Assembly: GCA_030550015.1 (NCBI GenBank)
Contig: JAUQQG010000106.1
Span: 1 to 36,944, forward strand
DNA from: a bacterium
GTDB lineage: Bacteria > Sysuimicrobiota > Sysuimicrobiia > Sysuimicrobiales > Thermofontiviventaceae
Length of the DNA: 36,944 nt
Reading direction: 5' to 3'
Positions within the stretch are counted from its first letter, which is position 1, and each line of letters begins with the position of its first letter. Positions 31,466 through 36,944 of this stretch are shown here, piece by piece. The translations under genes were made by a program, and so were the position numbers. Below the pieces are notes generated by a model. The model was not told the origin of the DNA and did not search any database. It saw nothing but the letters and a program-made list of their open reading frames with translations.

Positions 31466-32974
31466 TCAGGAACATGGAGACGAGCCAGTGGAAGCCGTTA
31501 GCCCTCCCTTGAGCATCTCCCTCGTCCTCTGGAGGCGCTGGAGGACACGGTGACGGCCGAGAAGTTCCATCAACTCGAACAGACCTGGTCCGATGGTCTT
31601 GCCGGTGAGGGCCACCCGGAGCGGGTGGATGAGGACCCTGCTGGAAACCTGTAACTCCGCGGCTAGGGAGCGAACGATCTGTTCCACGGTCGCGCGGTCA
31701 AACTCTTGGCACCTCGTGAACTCCTCCTCCAGACGGGAGAGATAGCCTGGAATCTCCTCGCCACACAGGTAGGTGCGCACCGCCTCCGGATCGTAGGTTG
31801 GCTCGGTGAAGAAGAAGTCCCCGTACCGCAGGACATCCCTCCCCACCTTGATCCGATCCCCAAGGACCTCCACGACCCTGGCGATGTACTCGCGTGTGGC
31901 AGGATCGACCGCCTCCGGTAAAAGCCCTTCCCGCTTCAGGGTCTCCTCAACAAGGGCGAGGACCTTTGCGCGGTCTTCGTGCATCAGCTTCCGCATATAC
32001 ACGCCGTTCATCCAGACGAGCTTTTGGTAATCGAATACCGACGGGCTCTTCCCCACGTCCTCCAGATGGAAGCGCGCGATCAGTTCCTCTAGGGAGTAGA
32101 TCTCTCGATCCTCCTCTGGATACCATCCGAGGAGGGCGAGGTAATTGAGGATCGCCTCAGGAAGGAACCCCTCCTCCCGGTACTGTCGTACCGCCGTGGC
32201 TCCATGGCGCTTGCTCAGCTTGGACCGATCAGGCCCAAGGAGCATGGGCAGGTGGGCGACCTGGGGAGGAGTCCAGTCGAAGGCTCGGTAGATGAGGAGC
32301 TGCTTGGGAGTGTTGGAGAGGTGCTCCTCGGCCCGGATGACGTGGGTGATGGCCATGGTGTGGTCATCGATTACGTTCGCGAAGTTATAGAGAGGAGTAC
32401 CGTCCGAACGCACAATGATATAGTCATCGAGGTGTTCAGGGGAGAATACCACTTCTCCCCGGATCAGATCGTGCACCACGATGGTCTCCCCGTAATCTCG
32501 GACACGCAACCGGATGGTGGGACGCCGCCCCTCTGCCTCGAACCGGGCGACCTCCTTGGAGGAGAGGGACCGGCACCGACCGGAGTAGCGGTACGGCCGG
32601 TGCTCCGCCTGGGCCTTGTGTCGTTCCGCCTCAAGCTCTTCCGGAGTGCAATAGCAGTAGTAGGCGTGCCCTCGCTCCAGGAGCTTCCTGGCATACTCCT
32701 GGTAAATGGCCATTCGCTCCGTCTGGCGGTATGGACCATAGGGACCTCCCACATCCGGGCCCTCGTCCCAGGTGATCCCGAGCCAGCGGAAGTCCTCCAG
32801 GATAGCCTCCACCATCTCTTCCGTGGACCGGCTGCGGTCAGTGTCCTCAATCCGCAGGATGAACCGGCCCCCGTGATGGCGGGCGAAGAGCCAGTTGAAG
32901 AAGGCTGTCCACGCTCCGCCCACGTGGAGGTATCCGGTGGGGCTTGGGGCAAACCGCGTCCGGACGGTGTTCAC
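31466..32974 (-). CDS. gltX: Glutamyl-tRNA synthetase
   Basis: Charges tRNA-Glu with glutamate; where GlnRS is absent, it also charges tRNA-Gln. The 502-residue class I enzyme has the HIGH-type motif SPTGYLHVGGA (11-21), ILRIEDTDRSRS, a zinc-type insert with CYC followed by YSGRC, and the KMSKS-type SKLSKRHG (about 256-263). The C-terminal anticodon-binding domain is complete. The GTG at 32974 has AAGGAGG six bases upstream and a promoter with a 17-base leader. Whether it is discriminating depends on residues in the anticodon domain that I cannot judge by eye; the nearby tRNA-Gln has the GatCAB signature. Confidence 0.96.
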   Translation of the reverse strand: MNTVRTRFAPSPTGYLHVGGAWTAFFNWLFARHHGGRFILRIEDTDRSRSTEEMVEAILEDFRWLGITWDEGPDVGGPYGPYRQTERMAIYQEYARKLLERGHAYYCYCTPEELEAERHKAQAEHRPYRYSGRCRSLSSKEVARFEAEGRRPTIRLRVRDYGETIVVHDLIRGEVVFSPEHLDDYIIVRSDGTPLYNFANVIDDHTMAITHVIRAEEHLSNTPKQLLIYRAFDWTPPQVAHLPMLLGPDRSKLSKRHGATAVRQYREEGFLPEAILNYLALLGWYPEEDREIYSLEELIARFHLEDVGKSPSVFDYQKLVWMNGVYMRKLMHEDRAKVLALVEETLKREGLLPEAVDPATREYIARVVEVLGDRIKVGRDVLRYGDFFFTEPTYDPEAVRTYLCGEEIPGYLSRLEEEFTRCQEFDRATVEQIVRSLAAELQVSSRVLIHPLRVALTGKTIGPGLFELMELLGRHRVLQRLQRTREMLKGGLTASTGSSPCS

Positions 32975-32997
32975 AAAACCCCTCCTTCTTGTCTCCC

Positions 32998-33026
32998 AAG
33001 ATACACCATGGAGCGGGGAAAGACAA
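32998..33026 (-). promoter_or_regulatory. Promoter of gltX
   Basis: TTGTCT (33021-33026), a 17-base spacer and TATCTT (32998-33003) on the minus strand. Initiation near 32991 leaves a 17-base leader that contains the AAGGAGG ribosome site. Confidence 0.6.
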
Positions 33027-33155
33027 CCACTCCCTCACCTTGTCCTCGCTTCTACAAGGGGCGATGGGCTCCCCTACAAATTCTGTGACCTTGTGATTTC
33101 AGGAGAGGTCCTTAACCGATTGCAGGAGGATCTGGATGCAGGGAATTCGGCGCGT

Positions 33156-34106
33156 TCATGTAAAGAGGGCACTGACGGACCGGTGCTCGTGGATGCGCTG
33201 GATCGCATCGGCTAGCAAGGGTGCGGCAGAGAGGACCACCAGCTGCGGGAACCGCTTGTGCGGGGGGATGGGGATGGTGTTCGTCACAATGACCTCCCGG
33301 ATCTCCTCGCGGTTCAGGCGCTCTACGGCCGGGCCTGCGAGAACCGGGTGGGTTGCACAGATATACACCTCAGGACGGGCATGGCGCTCCATGAGCACAT
33401 CAACGGCGATGGTAACGGTCTCCGCAGTTGAGATGATGTCCTCAATGAGAATAGGGATCCTCCCCTCCACCTCCCCGACGACCTGCACCGGCTCTTTGCT
33501 GCCGGAGGAGGTCCTACGCTGGAAGATCAGGGCAAGGGGGAGGTTCAACCGGTCAGCAAGCTCCTTTGCCCGCTTGACTGCCCCGTCGTCGGGGGCGACG
33601 ACAACGGCTTGGTCCAGTGCTTTCTCGGAAAGGTACCTGCTGAACAAGGGGAGCGCCCGGAGGTGATCTACGGGGATGTTAAAGAAGCCCTCGATCTGTT
33701 CCGCATGGAGGTCGATGGTGAGGATCCTCTGCGCCCCAGCACAGACGAGGAGGTCGCTCACCAGCCTCCCTGTGATGGGTTCTCGGGGGGCGTCCTTCTT
33801 GTCCTTCCGCGCATACCCGAAGTAGGGAATGACCGCAGTAATTCGCCCCGCCGATGCCCGGCGGAGCGCGTCGATCATAATGAGCAACTCCATGAGATTC
33901 TCGTTGACGGGATGACAGGTGGGCTGGATCAGGAAGGCGTCTACCCCGCGCGCGTTCTCGAGGTACCGGACGTAGATCTCCCCATCGGCAAACCGCTCGA
34001 GAGTTACCTTCCCAGGCGGAATCCCAAGATGCTGAACGATCTCCTCGCCGAGCTCAGGATGCGCGCTCCCGAAGAAAACTTTTAACTCCCCGTAGGAGTC
34101 GACCAT
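33156..34106 (-). CDS. prs: Ribose-phosphate pyrophosphokinase (PRPP synthase)
   Basis: Makes PRPP from ribose-5-phosphate and ATP for nucleotide, His and Trp synthesis. The 316-residue class I enzyme has the N-terminal KVFFGSAHPELGEEI, the flexible-loop region YFGYARKDKKDAPREPITG, the cation site DLHAEQIEGFF and the PRPP-binding loop LIEDIISTAETV. Nothing key is missing. The ATG at 34106 lies inside the end of the LapA-like gene (25-base overlap) and has a weak, distant AGGAG, so translation is probably coupled. Confidence 0.95.
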   Translation of the reverse strand: MVDSYGELKVFFGSAHPELGEEIVQHLGIPPGKVTLERFADGEIYVRYLENARGVDAFLIQPTCHPVNENLMELLIMIDALRRASAGRITAVIPYFGYARKDKKDAPREPITGRLVSDLLVCAGAQRILTIDLHAEQIEGFFNIPVDHLRALPLFSRYLSEKALDQAVVVAPDDGAVKRAKELADRLNLPLALIFQRRTSSGSKEPVQVVGEVEGRIPILIEDIISTAETVTIAVDVLMERHARPEVYICATHPVLAGPAVERLNREEIREVIVTNTIPIPPHKRFPQLVVLSAAPLLADAIQRIHEHRSVSALFT

Positions 34107-34438
34107 TCTGCGGCCTTTTGCTCCTGCCTCCGCACGGACTCCTCAAGCGCTCCGAGTTTGGCCTCGATCTCTTTGAGCTTCTGGCCTTGTTCCTCTAGCC
34201 GTTTTTGTTGCTCCTGGAGCCTCCGGTCAACATCTGCGGAGGACCTCCGTCCTGATGCGCGACTAAGGCCCAAGCCGTAGGTGATCAGGGCCCCTACCGC
34301 AACAGAGCCCAGGATTAACCAGATCACCTGGACCGCAACCACGTAAGGGCCGAAGAGACGGATCAAGACAGGTTCTTGGTTTTGGGTTGCAAACCAAGCG
34401 ACTACCGCAGCCAAGAAGAGCACAAGGATGAAGGACAT
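34082..34438 (-). CDS. LapA-domain membrane protein with coiled-coil tail
   Basis: A 118-residue protein with two helices (about 2-17 and 30-52). The first is followed by the LapA-domain segment ATQNQEPVLIRLFG, and the tail (about 65-110) is a charged, Gln/Glu/Lys-rich coiled coil. LapA-domain proteins in other bacteria help assemble the envelope, but this small form has no known role. The ATG at 34438 has GAGGAGGGGAAGG upstream. Hairpin repeat copy E lies just before it, and its 3' end overlaps prs. Confidence 0.85.
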   Translation of the reverse strand: MSFILVLFLAAVVAWFATQNQEPVLIRLFGPYVVAVQVIWLILGSVAVGALITYGLGLSRASGRRSSADVDRRLQEQQKRLEEQGQKLKEIEAKLGALEESVRRQEQKAAEWSTPTGS

Positions 34439-34452
34439 CCTTCCCCTCCTCT

Positions 34453-34514
34453 GAGGAAGTCCCCAGGCGTATCGTAAATGCGTGCGCAGCGCACAATATT
34501 GCCTGGAGGTCCTC
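34453..34514 (-). repeat. Intergenic hairpin repeat, copy E (long form)
   Basis: GAGGAAGTCCCCAGGC pairs with GCCTGGAGGTCCTC over the outer arms. A second small hairpin, GTGCGC-AGC-GCAC, lies in the loop. The shared GTCCCCAG and GGAGGT flanks link it to copies A-D. It sits between the SpoVS stop and the LapA-like start, overlapping the latter's upstream region. Confidence 0.55.
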
Positions 34515-34555
34515 AACCAACTCCCTTGCACATCTGGTAGCCGCGCCGTCGGGGA

Positions 34556-34819
34556 TTAGCGCGCTTCAACCAGGAACTTGATCGCCGTCCGCTCCTCCCC
34601 GTCGATCTCCACTTTGGTGAACGCCGGGATCGCGACCAGGTCAATCCCGTTGGGTGCGACGTATCCACGGGTGATGGCGATGGCCTTGACCGCCTGGTTG
34701 ACAGCTCCCGCGCCCACCGCTTGGATCTCCACTGACCCCTTCTCCCGGAGGACGGCGGCAAGGGCGCCGGCCACGGCTTTAGGCTTGGAGTCTGCTGAGA
34801 CCTTAAGGACCTCGGGCAT
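34556..34819 (-). CDS. spoVS: SpoVS (stage V sporulation protein S) family protein
   Basis: An 87-residue Alba-like-fold protein, the normal SpoVS length, starting MPEVLKVSADSKPKAVAGAL, with the conserved VGAGAVNQAVKAIAITRGYV (36-55) and IPAFTKVEIDGEERTAIKF. SpoVS acts in sporulation and coat/septum functions in Bacillus, but the family occurs widely in non-spore-formers such as Thermus, Deinococcus and deep thermophiles, where it is a likely nucleic-acid-binding protein. The ATG at 34819 has GGGAGGGAG upstream. It opens a cluster with the LapA-like gene and prs. Confidence 0.95.
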   Translation of the reverse strand: MPEVLKVSADSKPKAVAGALAAVLREKGSVEIQAVGAGAVNQAVKAIAITRGYVAPNGIDLVAIPAFTKVEIDGEERTAIKFLVEAR

Positions 34820-34971
34820 GGTGGCTCCCTCCCTGCGCTGCCGCAACCGTTGTTTGAAGTAAATTCCATATTTGCTTATCAAATTCCTCCTGTCCCCTGA
34901 GGAGGAGTGAACGGTAGGTACCCAGAGGATCTTTCGATATGTGCCAGGGGTTCCCCGTGGAACGACGAGGG

Positions 34972-36054
34972 TTAGGGATGTACCAGGTTGACGGTCAGCT
35001 CAATAGCCTTTCGGGCACGCTCCCGGAGCTGGAGAGCTGCTTCCCTCAGGCGCTCCCTGCTCCCCTCCCGATTTGCCCATGCCTGCTCAATGGACTGGGA
35101 GAGACCCTGAGGAGTGAGCCTTGCCAAGGAAAGAGAATACCCCTCCCCCACCTCCCTGAGGAGGCTTACCACCTTAGGGTCGTAGCTGAGCCCGATAGGT
35201 ACCACTCCTGTGGCGACGGCGAAGATGAGCCCGTGAAGCCGGAGGCCTACCAGGACGTCCATGGCTCCCACAAGCCCCATGACCTCTTCAGGCCGATAGA
35301 TCCCACGGATGACCCGCGCTCGTGGCCCAATCGCCGCAGCCAGTTCTTCCGCAAGAGAGAGATCATAGGCCCGGTGCATTGGGAGGAAGACAACGAGCGC
35401 ATCGAGCCGGTTGGAGGCCTCCCGGAGGCCCTCCAGGAAGCCTGGGAGGAAGTTCCCTCCCCAGGGGCGAGCGGCCACCATGATCCGGGGCCGGATGGGG
35501 TCAATAGCCTCGCTTGCCAGGATCTCCTCCACGCGTCCTGGGTGGACAGGATCGAGGAGAAACGCGGGATCGGCGCCCACATAGATCCCTGGCCTACGCA
35601 CCCCCAGCTCTTGGATCGCTACCCTGCTATCTTCATCCCGGAGGGTGATGAGGTCCACACGGTCTAGGAGCCATCTCGCAAGGACTCTGATCGCTCGGGT
35701 GCGGAGAGGGCCGAACCCTTGGGCGTAGATCGCAGTTCGCTCGGCCAGGGCGAGCCCCCCCGCCAGAACTCCAAGGTAATAGAGAGGGCTCCACCAGCTC
35801 GTGGCATCCTGGAGGAGCGTCCCTCCCCCGCTTAGGAAGAGGGTACATCGAGCTAGAGCTTTCAGGAGGCTCATCGGATGCGCCCTGGGGATAGCCCGTA
35901 CCCCGTATTCCCTGGCAGTTCTTTGCGGGTCGGCGGAGAGAACCATGACCTCGGCACCGGGGAGGCGGCTCCGAAGCTCCCGCACCGTGGCAGAGAGAAT
36001 TGCCTCGTCACCGGTGTTCCCGAAGCCGTAATAGCCGGATAGAACGATGCGCAT
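34972..36054 (-). CDS. csaB: CsaB-family polysaccharide pyruvyl transferase
   Basis: Adds pyruvyl ketal groups to cell-wall or envelope polysaccharide; the pyruvylated polymer is the anchor for SLH-domain surface proteins. The 360-residue protein begins MRIVLSGYYGFGNTGDEA, the family's Asn-x-Gly-Asp-Glu motif, with FLSGGGTLLQD (78-88) and the GLRLHGLIFAVATG segment in the C-terminal domain. The ATG at 36054 follows the stop of the DUF5693 gene by one base. CsaB with a DUF5693 membrane protein is a recurrent pair in clostridia and deep thermophiles. It suggests an SLH/S-layer type surface in this organism. Confidence 0.93.
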   Translation of the reverse strand: MRIVLSGYYGFGNTGDEAILSATVRELRSRLPGAEVMVLSADPQRTAREYGVRAIPRAHPMSLLKALARCTLFLSGGGTLLQDATSWWSPLYYLGVLAGGLALAERTAIYAQGFGPLRTRAIRVLARWLLDRVDLITLRDEDSRVAIQELGVRRPGIYVGADPAFLLDPVHPGRVEEILASEAIDPIRPRIMVAARPWGGNFLPGFLEGLREASNRLDALVVFLPMHRAYDLSLAEELAAAIGPRARVIRGIYRPEEVMGLVGAMDVLVGLRLHGLIFAVATGVVPIGLSYDPKVVSLLREVGEGYSLSLARLTPQGLSQSIEQAWANREGSRERLREAALQLRERARKAIELTVNLVHP

Positions 36055-36055
36055 C

Positions 36056-36943
36056 TCAGGGACCACGCAAGGCGGAAGGGCGGACGAGCCGGACGAACCC
36101 AACGAGGAGGGCAACTGCCAGGAGGCCCATGACGGAACCCAGGCCAAGACCCCCTAAGGTCCTCCACAGGGTATAGAGGACAGGGGTGTGGATGTGGGAA
36201 AAGGAGTTCACCATGCTCACCTGGCCAATTGAAGCCAGGGCAGCGAGTGGGATGGCCCAGCGCCACCACCCCAGCAAGCTCAAAGCTCCTGCCATCATCA
36301 GGGCAGGGTGGCCGATGAGGTATTCCTTGGTCCTCGGCCTGGCGATGAACGCGTGTTCAAGAGCCACTCGGATCTTCTCCTCCACCGCTGGCAGGGGAAG
36401 ACCGATGTTCCCCGTGCGCAAGAGGAGGACGCCGAACGCCCCTGCCAAAACCACAAGGAGCACGGCGTGCCAGACCCTGAGCGGTTCCACAAGGAACGCA
36501 CCAGCCCGGTGCCAGAGCTCCTTGTACCCGCTCTCTTCGGGCCGTGCTCGGGTCCACAGGAGGAAGGCCACCAGGACAGGTGGGAGGAGGTAGTTGATCT
36601 TCACACCCATGAACGTGTCCATGGCCATCATGAAAGTCCACTGGCTCAGCAGCGCAGCGACTAATAGGCCACCCACCACAGAAAAGAGCGCAGCGAGCCA
36701 CAAGGTCCCGAGGGTCCGTAGCAGAAGGGATCGGAGCAGGTACTGGCTCTGGGCAGGGGCTCCCTGCACGGGTATGGCGAGGAGGAGGCCAAGGGTGGGG
36801 AAGGCCACCGCCGTGCCAAGGGCGAGGAGCTTCCGCCAGAGGGTAAACGGGCCCGCAAACCGGAAAAGGACTGTAACACCTAGACCCAGGAGGACGAGCA
36901 ACGGGAGATAACGCCTCGCCATGCCTAGCTTGTTGTCCACCTC
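36056..36943 (-). CDS. DUF5693 membrane protein, C-terminal part (cut by window edge)
   Basis: The last 295 codons of a multi-helix membrane protein, with about eight helices and the acidic/Lys-rich loop FIARPRTKEYLIGHPAL between them. Family members are typically over 600 residues with a soluble N-terminal part, and the frame is open at the window end, so the gene is almost certainly partial rather than starting at the in-frame GTG at 36940. It lies one base upstream of csaB and is likely coupled with it. Its function is unknown; polysaccharide pyruvylation or export is inferred from context. Confidence 0.8.
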   Translation of the reverse strand, partial: EVDNKLGMARRYLPLLVLLGLGVTVLFRFAGPFTLWRKLLALGTAVAFPTLGLLLAIPVQGAPAQSQYLLRSLLLRTLGTLWLAALFSVVGGLLVAALLSQWTFMMAMDTFMGVKINYLLPPVLVAFLLWTRARPEESGYKELWHRAGAFLVEPLRVWHAVLLVVLAGAFGVLLLRTGNIGLPLPAVEEKIRVALEHAFIARPRTKEYLIGHPALMMAGALSLLGWWRWAIPLAALASIGQVSMVNSFSHIHTPVLYTLWRTLGGLGLGSVMGLLAVALLVGFVRLVRPSALRGP

Positions 36944-36944
36944 T

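Noticed and set aside
1-36944. CRISPR arrays, insertion sequences, phage genes or attachment sites.
   Set aside because: No regularly spaced direct repeats, transposase, integrase or phage proteins were seen; a tRNA is present but without a flanking partial copy or integrase.

Overview
The window reads as ordinary chromosome from a high-GC, double-membraned (diderm), probably thermophilic bacterium of a deep lineage. It is dense, with about 36 protein genes and one tRNA. Most genes lie on the minus strand in overlapping operons, with strong GGAGG-type ribosome sites and some GTG starts. The diderm inference rests on an MCE/MlaD-type lipid-transport protein ending in a beta-rich, Phe-terminated tail. 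The deep-lineage guess rests on SpoVS, CsaB plus DUF5693, TreT plus DUF5752, and an MTA phosphorylase with a C-terminal Cys-x-Cys. Candidatus Bipolaricaulota (Acetothermia/OP1) or a similar phylum is my best guess, but this is inference from gene content only. I saw no phage, insertion sequence or CRISPR array.

Layout. 1-1.6 kb: an MCE protein (+) faces a 30-residue lysine/alanine-rich histone-H1-like minigene (-) across a shared terminator. 1.7-3.9 kb (-): mtnP, a two-helix membrane protein and threonine aldolase. 4.0-15.8 kb (-): a tightly overlapping MoxR/VWA cluster. In transcription order it holds an FmdB zinc ribbon, a secreted/membrane protein, an ABC-2-like permease, a coiled-coil membrane protein, MoxR ATPase, DUF58, a BatA-like protein, a double-VWA protein and a sirtuin whose start overlaps the VWA stop. 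A divergent PHP histidinol phosphatase (+) starts at 16.05 kb and looks leaderless.

17.0-25.7 kb: a sugar regulon. A LacI-type regulator (+) diverges from a minus-strand operon of a FucI-type aldose-ketose isomerase, a ribulokinase-like FGGY kinase, a Tat-exported binding protein, two ABC permeases, a cytoplasmic sialidase-fold (BNR) protein and a degenerate receiver protein. The intergenic space holds a good promoter with an embedded LacI-type operator and a second, weaker operator at the regulator's own start. The operon has no ABC ATPase and no epimerase or aldolase, so both must come from elsewhere.

25.9-30.5 kb (-): trehalose synthase TreT with DUF5752, then a sulfur set (secreted rhodanese, YeeE/TsuA transporter, TusA/YeeD-like carrier) with a long structured leader and a near-consensus promoter. 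30.7-36.9 kb (-): tRNA-Gln(CUG), an SPW membrane protein, gltX, prs, a LapA-like protein, SpoVS, CsaB and the end of a DUF5693 membrane protein cut by the window edge.

The most unusual signals are these. (1) A dispersed family of intergenic hairpins shares GTCCCCA and GGAG flanks while the stems differ in sequence but stay paired. (2) A perfect 17-bp inverted repeat holds a start codon in its loop inside the MoxR/VWA operon. (3) A sirtuin with the Tyr-x-x-Arg signature of class III deacylases is translationally coupled to the VWA cluster. (4) The sugar operon's enzyme combination matches no standard pathway I can name. (5) There is a standalone 30-residue H1-like protein.
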